The notes beneath the pieces were generated by a model. That model ran no database searches. It worked only from the letters and a program-made list of their open reading frames with translations, and was not told the origin of the DNA. A program made the position numbers and the translations under genes. A DNA stretch of 64,000 nucleotides from Haberlea rhodopensis (Eukaryota; Streptophyta; Magnoliopsida; Lamiales; Gesneriaceae): the NCBI GenBank assembly GCA_907163345.1, contig CAJQUN010000051.1, positions 1,612,001 to 1,676,000 on the forward strand, read 5' to 3'. Positions 10,468-23,299 of this stretch are shown in pieces (the stretch's first letter is position 1; every line of letters begins with the position of its first letter).

Positions 10468-12520
10468 TGTGATATCCCCGAAATTATTAATTGCAATTTG
10501 GGCATTAATTATATTTATATGGTTAATCATGGTGATAATTAATTGATTTTGTGCTGGATTTATTTAATGTGTGGAAATGCATGGTCACATGGAAAGGATG
10601 ACCCGGGAGTGCATTCAGGGTGCAAGTTGGGCATGTTGGGGAAAATTGCTTTTAGCATGATTTATTTGCCATGGTTAGCAATTATTTGGAAAGCATGAGT
10701 TAATTGATATTTTGGTGCATTTTGGATTAATGCTTTTGAAAATATCATGTTGGGGTGTTTTATACACCATGGGATTGTGGAATGCATTTTAATTAATTAA
10801 CCCACTTTATTACCCCAAACCCCCACCACACATTCATTCTTACTTTTCACTTTCCCAAAATTACACCACCCAAACCCTCCTTTCCCCCATTTTCGAAATT
10901 GAGCTTAAGGGTGGAAAGAAATCCTTCCAAAAACCTTGTTTGGTGGAGTTTGTTGGGAGATTTGAGGTCCCAAGAGGTATGGATACCTCATTGTTGATTT
11001 TGTAGTATTTTAATTGAGTTTGGTTTGGTTTTGAAGGGTTTTAAAATGGGTTTGTGTTGGGTCGTTGTGGTTTTGGTTGAGGGTTGGATTTACACTTGTT
11101 TGGAGGTGTATTTTGGAGGTTTATGTTGTTATTATGTTGTTGGTTTGATGGTTTAAGTGTTGGTATGGATTGGAAGGTTTTGGTATGCAAAAATGGTGAA
11201 AAATCGCGAGTCTGTGCGAGGCGATCGACCGCCTGAAATGGGGCGATCGATCGCCGATGGGCAGTACCAAATTTGCGGGACATGCGATCGATCGCCTGAT
11301 ATGAGGCGACCGATCGCCGAGAGGCAGTGGCCAATCCAAGGGTTAGGCGATCGATCGCCATGTTTGGCGCGATCGATCGCCGTGAAGGAAAAAATTGAGG
11401 CGATCGATCGCCAACTGTGGAATTTTGGGAAATGCTTTCTTTTGTCGAATTTTTTGGTATTTGACTATTATTTGGCTTCTAATATGGGGTTGTGTGATTG
11501 TGTAGAACCATCCCAGGTAGCAACGCAACCAAGGAACTGAAGCCATATCAATTCCACTTTTGAAAAGGTACGTAGAGGGCGTACAGGCACCCAACGGTAC
11601 ATGTATCTAATATACTCATTGTTTATGCATTGTGGATGCGAGTATATATGTCATTATGCATTGTGGATGCAAATACATGTTGAATTATGCATGATGATTG
11701 TAGATGCATATGATTATTGGTGCACATGCCATGAGTCGTGGTCATCCCTTGATGATTTTAATGCTTGCCGCTATTTGTTTTGGTTCCGCTCAATGTGAAG
11801 CGAGGGGTGGGAGCGCCGCATGTCACATTTGAGCGTGGTTATCATATAGGGCGAGGAAAGGATATTTGCCGCTCAATGTGAGGCGAGGGGTGGGAGTACC
11901 GCATGTCCATTGAAGCGAGGTTATTCTATGCCGCCTATATGTAAATAAGCGAGGGGCATTAAAATACATTGTGATGGACAGACTAGGGATTGGTGACTGG
12001 TATTTGGTTTTGATGAGATGGTATTGTGTCATGACATGTCTAGACCATTAAAAATAATCTATTGATTATACTCATGAGTTATGGTACAGGGACAACCAAA
12101 CCGGAAGCGTTTTGAAATGCATGGGAAAAACAGGAAGTGTTTTATTATGATTATGCATTTACGCTTTATATTCATATTGTGTTGTATATGAATGATATCA
12201 TTGCTCATGTTTGGGGGTTGTCCTTGTAGGTACTTTTGGCATGATATGAAGGGGGCTAAGACGGGTTGAGACCGTGAGCTTGAAGAGCACTTTTGGTAGA
12301 TGAAGGACATGATTATTTTGTATAGTGTCTACTCTAGGAGTAGTGTAAAACTATAATTGATAACATTCTTTTGATGGGGAATGTAATTAATCCATTGATA
12401 GTCCTCATTTTTGGCATGTAACTTTTAGGCTCATAGCCTCAACACGATTAATTTACTCTGATCATTTATATTAGCTCTAATTATGCCTTTGATCCGCACT
12501 TAAGGATTAGGGTCCTTACA
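10468..12520 (+). repeat. 3' LTR of element A (2053 bp)
   Basis: Nearly identical to 3602-5677. The clearest difference is a 21-bp loss inside the palindrome array (11220-11412), leaving seven sites instead of eight. The loss removes one palindrome plus its spacer, as expected for slippage between repeats. The CTTTC duplication follows at 12521-12525. Confidence 0.95.
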
Positions 12521-12525
12521 CTTTC

Positions 12526-14870
12526 AATAAAAATCAATCGGGAACTCAGATGATACTTACCATTGAATGGCAATTACAGAATTTCTTTAATATTCAACGT
12601 TATAAGATCATCTACCAACAAATAGACTCATAGATTTCGCCCATTACCATCCCCATTACACCACTTTTTACATTGTTGACTTTTATAAAAATTTGGGCAG
12701 AGTCTCCCCATAAATTGAGCTATCCCGAAACAAAAGCACATCATATAACATAATTCCCGGCCAGGAAAAACACCACACATAAGACAACAAAAGTGGGTTT
12801 CAACACCCACATAATACACCAATGACTCTCATATCATTTAGCAATTCTACCCTTAATTGTATGCAACATAGAATGAAAGAGAGAAAGGCTCATGCCTTTA
12901 TATACAACCCATATACAAGTATAACCGTGCTCACATGCGAGCATCATAAATGTGTATATAATCCTCAGGTGTATATAAGTACCCTATACGATACCGTGCT
13001 CCATCAAGCCCTGGTACCACGATCGTGGGAGTACATCCAATCAACAGCTCGAGCTCAGCTCCAAAGCCATCGATGTACCTGTTCACCTGCCCCAACAAAG
13101 ACAGCCCCCAACGGGGTGAGCATACCAATACACAAAATCCCATAATCACAATAATGAAATTCACAATTTACAACAAAAGTAAATACTAATGAATTTTAAA
13201 TGATACTCCCTGGATGGCAACGTCCTCATCCGAGATTCCGTGTACTGTCCCTGTTCTCATGATCATCAAACTCATCAAATCTCAAAAATCAGTAAATCAA
13301 CACATTGATTTAACTCATCGCATGCCCGATTCTCGAATATCAATAGATGGTGATTCCAAATTCATTATACATGCAAGTATGGATATCTCAATATCAAATA
13401 CTGATTTCTTAACTTCGCTATCAATTACAGATAGCTCAAATGCCTAGCATTTATTTTACCAATTTTCCATTATACTTAGACATCTCAAATGTCTTATAAT
13501 GAATACATGATTCCACGATCATTCTCAGGCATCTCCATGCCCTACAATGGTCATATACATCCAGTACCCCATACATCTTATAAGGGTATACTACTCTAAT
13601 ATCACGCACGCTTGTGGCGGCGATATCAAGATTTGGTCGTTCCATAGCTATATCAACACATATATATATAACCATACGCACAACCATCTAATGCAAACAA
13701 AATACATTATGCATTTCACAAATGTTCTCATATAAAGTAATGATCGTACATCGCACGTACCTTAAATCTCCATAGTCCAAGCCAAACCTTGCTTGGGTTC
13801 CGTGCCCCGAGGAATGATGTGCTAACACGATAAATAATTCACAATTATTTACGAACATGCAACCCATGCTCAAGCACACCCATAACCCTTATAAAAAATA
13901 TTGCCAACACACGACAATTAACCATTAAAAGACCCGGGGTAGGGCATATGCAGGGAGGGAAATCGAATGAGACATCAACGAAAATTGCTCAAAAACCACC
14001 TTTCAATTTTCCAACCCTAACATCACAATTTCGAACCCAACCAAGCACCATAATTCATCTAAAATATGAAATAAACGACCAACATCAAGAATAATCGTCC
14101 CTCCTGCCAAAACCCCAAAATCGAACCCAAACCCTCACGCAAACAGTGAACAATTCGAACCAAATCAACACAAAAATGGCAGGGAATTACAGGAGAAGGA
14201 CGAAAAAGGGGTAAGGAAGGTTACCCATACGAAGATCGGAAGGAAATCGGTCGAAAATCGAAGAACCCTAGAAATCGGACCTCTGCGCATTTCTGGAAAA
14301 TCCGAGCGCGATTCGCGACGAAACTTCAAATTACTGGTGTGGAAAGCTGCGCCTGGACGAGACGAAGCTAACGGCGGTCCGGACGCGCCGGATGGTGGCC
14401 GGACGGCGGTGGGCGCACGGCTTGAAGCGGCGAGGGTTGAGGGAGACGGGAATGGGTGCAGACGGGGAGAGAGAGACAGGCGGGCAAGGTGAAGAAATGT
14501 CTTTTAAAAATTAAAATCTCGGGTTCAACTGGTATATATAGCAAAATTACCCCGAAATTCTAAAAGCCCCACAAATACATCATGATTCATTAAAAATCAT
14601 CTGTTTTCAAAAATTCTCTCTCTAACTTCAAAACCCCCTACCGGTGCCCACACAAAGCACCCCAGATCCCGAGTCACACTAAAAACCCAACTCTTAGGTT
14701 TTCACCAAAATGAGAATACAATCTCAACCTCGGGATCCAACGATCCCAACTACCCAAATAGACGAGCTCGGGAGGCCCAACACCGCGATTAAATTCCAAT
14801 CGCTACGTAAAAACAACTTTAGGGGTCATTAATACTCCGGAATTAACATCTATAATCCCAGGTCATCACA
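12526..14870 (-). repeat. Main part of the element B left (3') LTR
   Basis: Matches 40283-42616. It has a TATA-like tract (TATATATA, near 14530), a GGTACGT donor motif near 13757-13762 (minus sense), and an acceptor GTGTTAG near 13830. No CGATCGATCG array is present. Open frames here (for example 12822-13145) recur in the other copy only because the LTR is duplicated. Confidence 0.9.
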
Positions 14871-16236
14871 ATATCCCCCACTAAAAGAATTTCGTCCTCA
14901 AAATTAGCACCGGTGTAACACGTAACACCCAGGCTACACAACAACATGAAGCCATAACCTAGATTCTTGACTATATCAGAATCGTATTAATAAACGCGAG
15001 GGTACCTACCTCGCACCAAACTCTGGAATGAAATAACCCTTCCAGTCCACCAAAAACGAAAGAGCGTCAGCACAACATAACGCTAACAATCCAAAAGCAG
15101 TTAGTCAACTGAAACTGCAAGGATTTGAATCGCTCCCGATTCCATCGTAGATATCATTCAATGACGTCTCTACCATGACTCACGATGTCTAACATACATC
15201 GTTACGAGGGAAACACTAGTATACCATGGTGTAAACATACCAAACCTGGTTTCCACTTTCAAACCTCCTCCATCGAAGGAGCAGTCGCATCATTGCAACT
15301 CAATTTGGGCAACTCACGGCCACAGATTCACACAAAAGACATCTCACAAGATGTCCACCTCCGGATGTTCCAAGAATCACATCCTGATCATAAATAAACA
15401 ATCGAGACTCCACAGAGTTTCAAATTCTGAAAGGACATGCAATAAACCCATTGCATCCTCAACGCTTGTGTCGTCAGCGACACCCAACAAATCTGAATCC
15501 CTGCCATCCCTTGATAATCCTGGGATTTAACAATCCAAACTTGGGAAGGCTATCGCATAACTCGGAGGAAAACACCAACAAGGAAATACCTTAACCCACA
15601 CAAGATAATCCCTCCTCAAAGGGAGTCAACTAACTTCACGATTATTCCTCATAATTATCGTGCCATGGAGATTCCCAATCTCAAGGTGTTCCATATCTCT
15701 CATCAGAGATTTAACCATCCAAAAATAGCATAACTCTATGCTTGACAAAAGGAAATCAATAACTGGCATCCGTATACTCACCGGTATACCTGCCTAAGCA
15801 CGGACACCACATGCATACTCAATGCACTTGGCTCGGGTATCTACAACATACCCCTAAGCCCCAAACACAACCGTCAATTATGAGTCATTCCCCTCCAGTG
15901 GAGAATGATAATCGACGATCAACAACACGGCGTGATTCCCAAAATCAACACCACATGCACCAACTTACCATATATTTCAAAGATTCCCAAATAGGTATAA
16001 TACTACCTCATTCCCCACAAGGAAAGTGCCATCGAACTCGAGATCCACTAGTCTCGAACCACCGTTCGGAAAAACTGGATACAATAACACCAATTGCATC
16101 CCAAATACATGGATTCTCCAGATCGATTCAACGACGACTTGATGACTCTCTTGTTGGTACTCCAACATTATGAGCTGTCCCAGACAAATCTCACCAAGAT
16201 TAAACATAAACGTATACACGTTTCAGTGAGGCATGT
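14871..16236 (-). other. Element B internal DNA, PPT side
   Basis: The purine tract (minus strand TTTTAGTGGGGGATAT) abuts the LTR. The rest has short open frames only and no retrotransposon motif that I recognise on either strand. Confidence 0.6.
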
Positions 16237-17338
16237 TGTAGGGTCTTCCTACCTTAACATCATATAATACACGTATAATGGACTGAACATGCATTCATAA
16301 CCTCTTAAGGGTTCCGGTTGTAGCTTGAGCTAAGAAGATTACAGGCCAAAATAAAATTTCCAAAAGCTAATTAATTACATTCTCAATGATGAATGTTAAA
16401 GCTATAGGGTTACACTACTACTAGAGTAGAGACTATCAAAATCCTGTATCCTATATTCATCTTGTTCCTTTTTGCTCACCGCCTCAACCCGACCCTAGGC
16501 CCTCCGGTCCAAAAGTGTACCTACAGGGACAACACATAATGAGCATATACAATCTTACTTAACATCTTAAAAACATCGTAGTAAATGCATGAAATATTGG
16601 TTAAGTAAATATGCTGGTTATTCATTAACTTCATTTTGTTGTCCCTGATTCATATTCATGCATATGGGCATCTTACCCTGTGGCATCTTACCACATCATA
16701 ATATCGTATGGCCTCTTACCATATGGGCATCTTACCCCGTGGCATCTTACCACATAATAAAATCGTATGGCCTCTTACCACATGGACATCTTACCCCGTG
16801 GCATCTTACCACATAATAAAATCGTATGGCTTCTTACCATATGTGCATCTTACCACATAATAAACATCGTATCACATCATCATAAACTTACTTATCATAA
16901 ATATCATCATCATAACATCATCATCATAAACTTACTTATCATAAACATCATCATCATAACATCATCATCATAAACTTACTTATCATAAACATCATCATCA
17001 TAACATCATCATCATAAACTTACTTATCAAAATCATCATCGTAAACATCATCATCATAATCATCATCATCATAACTTACTTATCAAAATCATCATCGTAA
17101 ACATCATCATCATAATCATCATCATCATAAACATCATCATTATAAACATCATATGTAGGAGTATGGTTTACCGTCCGATGCCCGTACGTTTCTTACGTAC
17201 CTTAATTCCCAAAAGTGGAGAAATCGGAGAGCTTTATCTCCTTGAGGTTGTGGGTACTTGGGATGGTTCTACATAACCATACAAATCAATATTAGAAGCT
17301 AAACAATAGCCAAATACCAAAAATTCATCAAAAACCAT
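16237..17338 (-). repeat. C LTR1, truncated by an internal deletion
   Basis: Matches the first 1.1 kb of LTR2 (from 20218) and then jumps into RNase H sequence at 17339-17341. It carries the 60-bp minisatellite (about 16670-16850) and an ATCATC-rich microsatellite (16870-17155). The palindrome array part is deleted. Confidence 0.9.
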
Positions 17339-17340
17339 CA

Positions 17341-18960
17341 TAAGCCACCACGTGCTTCTCCTGCATCAATACACAGCCCAAACCCTGCAATGATGCATCC
17401 GTGAACAAAGCAAACCTCTTATTCTCAGAAGGAATCACCAAAATAGGTGCCGTAGTCAAACGACGCTTCAGTTCTTGGAAGCTCTCCTCACAAGCTTCGG
17501 ACCAATAGAATGAGACTCCTTTCTGAGTCAGCTGTGTCAATGGCTTAGCGATCTTAGAAAATCCCTCGACGAAACGTCGGTAATAACCCGCTAAACCAAG
17601 GAGGCTCCGTATCTCGGGCACAGAAGTGGGTGCAGCCCACTCCATAACAACTTCAATCTTCCTGGGATCCACAGATATCCCACTGCTAGATATAACATGG
17701 CCCAAGAATACCACACTATTCAACCAGAACTCGCACTTGCTGAGCTTTGCATATAACTGATGATCCCTCAGGATCTGGAGTACTGTTCTCAAGTGCTTCA
17801 CCTGTTCCTCTTCAGTCCAGGAGTAGATGAGTATATCGTCAATGAAAACTATGACGAATTGATCCAAACATGGCTGGAACACCCTGTTCATCAAACTCAT
17901 GAAAACAGCTGGGGCATTCGTCACCCCAAAAGGCATGACTAGGAATTCATAGTGCCCATACCTAGTCGTGAAGGCTGTCTTCTGGACATCATCTTCCCTT
18001 ACTCGAATCTGATGGTACCCCGACCTCAGATCGATCTTACTGTAGAGCCTCGTACCCTGCAACTGATCAAACAAGTCATCGATCCTCGGAAGTGGATACT
18101 TATTCTTCACTGTAGCTTTGTTCAGTTGTCTGTAATCGATGCACAAACGCATCGAACCATCTTTCTTCTTCACAAATAAAACTGGTGCACCCCAGGGCGA
18201 TACGCTAAGGCGTATGTAACCCTTATCAAGGAGCTCTTGCAACTGTATCTTTAAATCTCTTAGCTCCGCTGGTGCCATCCTATAAGGGGCACGAGAAATG
18301 GCAGACGTCCCCGGTAATAACTCAATCCCAAACTCGACCTCTCTCGTCGGTGGGAATCCAGGAATCTCCTCCGGAAAGACATCAGGGAACTCCGCCACTA
18401 CGGGCACATTCTCAACTTTTACTTCTTATTTCTTTTCTGTAACATCGACTGCATATATGAGATATCCAGTATGGCCTTTTCCCAATAACTGTGCCATCTT
18501 GACAGCAGATATTAACGGAATCTTTGAACGAGAACCATCCCCATAGAATGTCCACTGGACTCCCATATCAGATCTGAATCGGACAGTCCTCTGCCTGCAG
18601 TTCACAACTGCCTGATACTTGTTCAGGACATCAATGCCCACTATGTAGTCAAAGTCTGACATTCCCAGAACAATCAAGTCTGACCTTAGCTCGTTATCCT
18701 CAAAATAAATGAGGCCATCATAGACAATTTGATCAGTAATCATACTTCTTCCAGCGGGGGTCGAGACTATAAGAGGCGTGGGCGACAGAGAAGTGCATAT
18801 GTGGTGCCTTTCCACAAAACTTGTCGACACGAAAGAGTGTGATGCACCTGTGTCGATCAATATAAAAGCAGGGTGCGTAAATAAAAGAAACGTACCCTCT
18901 ATAACCTCCTCCGGAGCCGCTGTAGCCTTCTCCCTCGTCAAAGCATAAACCTGCCCTGAG
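17341..18960 (-). pseudogene. Protease-RT-partial RNase H of body C1
   Basis: Read leftwards: DTGASHSF (protease), a stop near 18426 (GAA to TAA), then RT with PYRMAPAEL, YSKIDLRSGYH and FIDDILIYS, and RNase H up to HVVAY. At 17339-17341 the frame runs into LTR sequence, so the rest of RNase H, all integrase and the chromodomain are absent. Very close in sequence to C2 (23296-25600). RT would copy the RNA, but this copy cannot be functional. Confidence 0.9.
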
Positions 18961-20011
18961 GTGGCCCCATGGGCTGACCTCCAAACTGCCTCGGCGCAAA
19001 AGGTGGTCTGTGCGGAGCTGCTCTGTCCGCAGGCCTCCCTGCAGAGTTCTGTTGTCTTCCACTGTTGGGACACTGTCGAGCAAAGTGGCCATTGTCGCCA
19101 CAAACATAACATCCTACACAGTCTTTCGCCAAATGTGGTTGCCCACAAAGAGTGCACTACACCTTCCCGAACCGGTCTCCCTGAGACTGGCCTCTTCCAG
19201 ATGGGGCATCATTCCTACGACTTCCTTTCCAACGATTGTCGGGCCTCTTACCACTAAACCTTGACGCCGATGTGTTTCCTCTTGGCTTGAACTGATCACC
19301 CCTCGGCCTCAAATTATCAGGAGTGGATTTCTGAGGGGGTGCTGGAGGTGGTACGGTATTAGGATAAGCACCAACTCCTAGTTCGGCTAGTTCAGCCCTT
19401 GAAAGTGCATCATCAAAGCAAGTAGCGCCATTAGTGATCACCCTATCATACAGTTCCGGCCTCAAGCCCTTCATGAAGTTCCTCATCTTTTCTTGAGTAC
19501 TTGTGGCGATATGAGGCACATATCTGAGCAAAGAACAGTATTGGAGAGCATAATCTGACACCGGCATGTTACCTTGCTTGAGGTTAGTGAATTCATCTTC
19601 CTTGGCCTGACGTGCAGCAGCTGAGAAATAGCGGGTCAGAAACCAAGTTCTGAACAGCCTCCAATTAACTTCATGACCTTGAGCCTCTTGCTCTACTACT
19701 GTGGTCTTCCACCACATCAGCGCCTTCTTGGCCAATTGGAACTCCGCTAGTCTGATCCAGGCTGTCTTAGCACAAGGAGCTGCCACAAATATTTGCTCTA
19801 TTCTCTCCAACCACTATTCTTCCTGTTCCCCTGTTTCAGTTCCTTCAAATGTCGGAGGTCGGTACGCAAGAAATTGAGTCAAGCTCAGTTCCCCAGGTAA
19901 CAACTGCTGTTCAGACGGTTCTTCGCCAAAAGCTGGCGGGGGTGGGGGATTCGTACGTCCTGCACTTGCATTGACACTCACTGTGTCACCCACTTCCACA
20001 TTTGCTGCCAT
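18938..20011 (-). pseudogene. gag of body C1
   Basis: The ATG is at 20011 by comparison with C2 and A. Gag has LSLTQFLAYRPP, ALMWWKTTV and FTNLKQGNMPVSDY, and a CCHC knuckle CYVCGDNGHFARQC in another frame at 18938-19132. A stop lies near 19812 and the frame changes near 19157. The putative splice acceptor before the ATG reads CAATATGG, where C2 has CAGTATGG, so this copy may have lost it. Confidence 0.85.
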
Positions 20012-20201
20012 ATTGCAACACAAGGGTTAACAACAATACCCAAAAGCAGTTCATATAATACATCGTTAGAGAAACAAAACATGTTAGTGTAACATCATAT
20101 ACTTCATATGCAACATATGCACAAAACATGTTTAAAAGTAAGCACCTAGCCAACTTATTGCTAAGGCTACCCTTCACTCATTCCCGGGTTATCTAACAAC
20201 T

Positions 20202-20213
20202 GCTATGATACCA
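20202..20213 (-). other. Primer-binding site of C1
   Basis: Plus-strand GCTATGATACCA, one change from GCTCTGATACCA (initiator tRNA-Met type), 4 bp from LTR2. Confidence 0.85.
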
Positions 20214-20217
20214 CTAA

Positions 20218-22164
20218 TGTAGGGTCTTCCTACCTTAACATCATATAATACACGTATAATGGACTGAACATGCATTCATAACCTCTTAAGGGTTCCGGTT
20301 GTAGCTTGAGCTAAGAAGATTACAGGCCAAAATAAAATTTTCAAAAGCTAATTAATTACATTCTCAATAATGAATGTTAAAGCTATAGGTTTACACTACT
20401 CCTAGAGTAGAGACTATCAAAATCTGTATCCTATATTCATCTTGTTCCTTTTTGCTCACCGCCTCAACCCGACCCTAGGCCCTCCGGTCCAAAAGTGTAC
20501 CTACAGGGACAACACATCATGAGCATATACATCTTACTTAACATCTTAAAAACATCGTAGTAAATGCATGAAATATTGGTTAAGTAAATATGCTGGTTAT
20601 TCATTAACTTCATTTTGTTGTCCCTGATTCATATTCATGCATATGGGCATCTTACCCTGTGGCATCTTACCACATCATAATATCGTATGGCCTCTTACCA
20701 TATGGGCATCTTACCCCGTGGCATCTTACCACATAATAAAATCGTATGGCCTCTTACCATATGGGCATCTTACCCCGTGGCATCTTACCACATAATAAAA
20801 TCGTATTGCTTCTTACCATATGGCATCTTACCGTATGGCATCTTATCCCGTGGCATCTTACCACATAATAAAATCGTATCACATCATCATAAACTTACTT
20901 ATCATAAATATCATCATCATAACATCATCATCATAAACTTACTTATCATAAACATCATCATCATAACATCATCATCATAAACTTACTTATCATAAACATC
21001 ATCATCATAACATCATCATCATAAACTTACTTATCAAAATCATCATCGTAAACATCATCATCATAATCATCATCATCATAACTTACTTATCAAAATCATC
21101 ATCGTAAACATCATCATCATAATCATCATCATCATAAACATCATACGTAGGAGTATGGTTTACCGTCCGATGCCCGTACGTTTCTTACGTACCTTAATTC
21201 CCAAAAGTGGAGAAATCGGAGAGCTTTATCTCCTTGAGGTTGTGGGTACTTGGGATGGTTCTCCATAACCATACAAATCAATATTAGAAGCTAAACAATA
21301 GCCAAATACCAAAAATTCATCAAAAACCATCATTTTCCATGTTTTACACAGTGGCGATCGATCGCTATTTGAGGCGATCGATCGCCTCGCTCTTTTGCCT
21401 TGCGGCGATCGATCGCTTAATTTTAGGCGATCTATCGCCTGCTACGTGAAATGGCTACTGGCCATCGCCGATCGATCACCTCATTTCAGGCGATCGATCG
21501 CCACCTGCTGGTGCGCGATATTTCGCCATTTTTGAGCATTTTCTAAGCTCAATCCCATACCATTTAAACCCAAACTTTCCAACCACACTAACATCATCAT
21601 AACTCGTTAAAACCCATATAAAACACTTCAAAAAATCATACCCCAACCATAAATAACATACACCCAAACAAACCCATTTCAAAACCCTCCAAATCCATAA
21701 CAAACTCAAATAAAACTTTACAAAAACATCAAGGAGGTATCCATACCTCTTGGGGACTCCAAATCTCCCAACAAAATCCACAAATCAAGATTTGGAAGGA
21801 TTCCTCTTCCTCTTTTAAGCCATGGACGAAAATGGAGGGGGTTAGGGTTGGGTTGTTGATTTGGGGATTTAGAGTATAAAGGGGAAAGTGAGTAAAAGGT
21901 GGGGTAGTGGGGATTATAAGGGTTTAATTAAATTTGCACCCCAACACTTAACATGATGTATAAAATACCCTAACATGGTATTTTAAAAGCATTTACAAAA
22001 ATGCAACCAACTTCATTAAATCCATACTTTCCTCATAATTAAAATCAACACAATTAAATCATGTTAACACTTCATTTTCCACACATAACTTAATCATCGC
22101 AATAATTCATCATATAAACATAATTAATGTCCAGATTGCCATTAATTAAATTCGGGGCATCACA
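20218..22164 (-). repeat. C LTR2, shared middle LTR (1947 bp)
   Basis: TGTAGGGTC...GGGGCATCACA. It is bounded left by the C1 primer site and right by the C2 purine tract (AAGTAGGGGAGTAT on the minus strand). It holds the minisatellite, the ATC microsatellite (20880-21147) and a palindrome array. Confidence 0.95.
21353..21502 (-). repeat. Phased palindrome array, C LTR2
   Basis: Six CGATCGATCG-type sites, mostly GGCGATCGATCGCC, with centre spacings 20, 31, 22, 41 and 22 bp. It lies in the predicted LTR intron (21746 down to 21261). Confidence 0.9.
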
Positions 22165-22223
22165 ATACTCCCCTACTTAAAAGATTTCGTCCTCGAAATC
22201 ACATGCACTTACCCATAAAGAAA

Positions 22224-22957
22224 CTAAACATAAATCATACCAGAAAATAGTTCCGGGTAATGCTGCACCATATGCCGTTCCGTCTCCCACGTAGCCTCCT
22301 CAACACCCCGACGATCCCACTGAACTTTGACCATCGGTATAACCTTACTTCGTAATTTGCGATCCTCACGATCCATAATTCTGACCGGTCGTTCAACGTA
22401 GGATACATCTGAGTCCAACTGCACTTCAGTAGGCTGTAACACATGAGACGGGTCTGGCTCATACTTCCGTAGCATAGAAACGTGAAAACATCATGAATCC
22501 CAGATAAAGACGGCGGTAGAGCCAAACGGTAAGCCAATGTACCGATACGCTGTAACACTTCGTACGGTCCGACATATCTCAGAGATAACTTTCCCCGCAT
22601 ACCAAAACAAACCACACCCCTGAAGGGTGAGATTTTTAAGAAAACCTTGTCTCCTACTTGGAATTCTAGCGGTCGTCGTCGCTTATTGGCATAGGCCGCT
22701 TGCCTATCTTGGGCCGCTTTCATCTTTGAACGTATCATCTTAATCTTTTCTTCCATTTCCCTGATCATATCCGGTCCTCCGACCGCTTTACTAGTCAAGT
22801 ACTCCCAATACAGCGGTGACCTACATCGTCGCCCGTAAAGAGCTTCAAAAGGGGCCATTTGAATGCTCACCTGATAGCTGTTATTATAGGAGAACTCGAC
22901 CAATGGTACTGCATCCTGCCATGGAGTATCAAACTCCAAAATACATGCCCTCAGCAT
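22224..22957 (-). pseudogene. Integrase C-terminal half and chromodomain of C2
   Basis: From 22957 leftwards: MLRACILEFD, MAPFEALYGRRCRSPLYW, DKVFLKISPFRG and GKLSLRYVGPYEVL. A one-base loss near 22485 moves the end into another frame (22475-22224), which carries MLRKYEPDPSH and the chromodomain YVERPVRIMDR...VQWDRRGVEEATWE...HYPELF. This preserves the block that element A has lost. Confidence 0.85.
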
Positions 22958-22987
22958 ATCTTCGAGCGTCTGAATGGTACACTCTGT

Positions 22988-23299
22988 TTAGCCATCTGTC
23001 TGAGCGTGATAAGCTGTACTCAATCTCACTTCCGTGCCCAAAGCTGTCTGGAGACCCTCCCAGAAATGTGAAGTAGACCTTGGATCTCTATCAGACACAA
23101 TCGAGACTGGAATCCCACGTAACCTCACCACATCCCGTACATACAATTGGGCCATCTTTAGATACGTGAAAGTCATACAGTAGAGGATGAAATGAGCTAC
23201 CTTCGTCAGCCTATCCACGATCACCCAGATCGTATCAAATCCTGAGGCCGTCCTTGGCAAGTGGGTCACAAGTCCATAGAGATATGCTCCCACTTTCAT
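22988..23299 (-). pseudogene. Integrase core of C2
   Basis: Has VTHLPRTASGFDTIW, VDRLTKVAHF, SDRDPRSTSHFWEGL and STAYHAQTDG. It is closed at 22988 by a stop where the family has Q (C-to-T type), and cut off from the upstream frame by a W-to-stop (TGG to TGA) and a one-base loss near 23280. The aspartate of SDRDP is present. Confidence 0.85.

Larger units (their letters stand above)
3602..12520 (+). mobile_element. Tekay-like chromovirus A (Ty3/gypsy), complete but coding-defective
   Basis: Both LTRs begin TGTGATATCCCCG and end GGTCCTTACA. CTTTC flanks both sides (3597-3601, 12521-12525). Internal order is primer site, gag, protease, RT, RNase H, integrase, chromodomain and purine tract, which is the chromovirus order. 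It inserted into the left LTR of B. The coding region has several frameshifts and a stop, although the LTRs remain very similar. It could move only with proteins from another copy. Confidence 0.9.

Noticed and set aside
12822..13145. 107-codon frame also found at 40583-40906
   Set aside because: The two are the duplicated LTRs of element B. The frame crosses the predicted leader and antisense sequence and has no motif.
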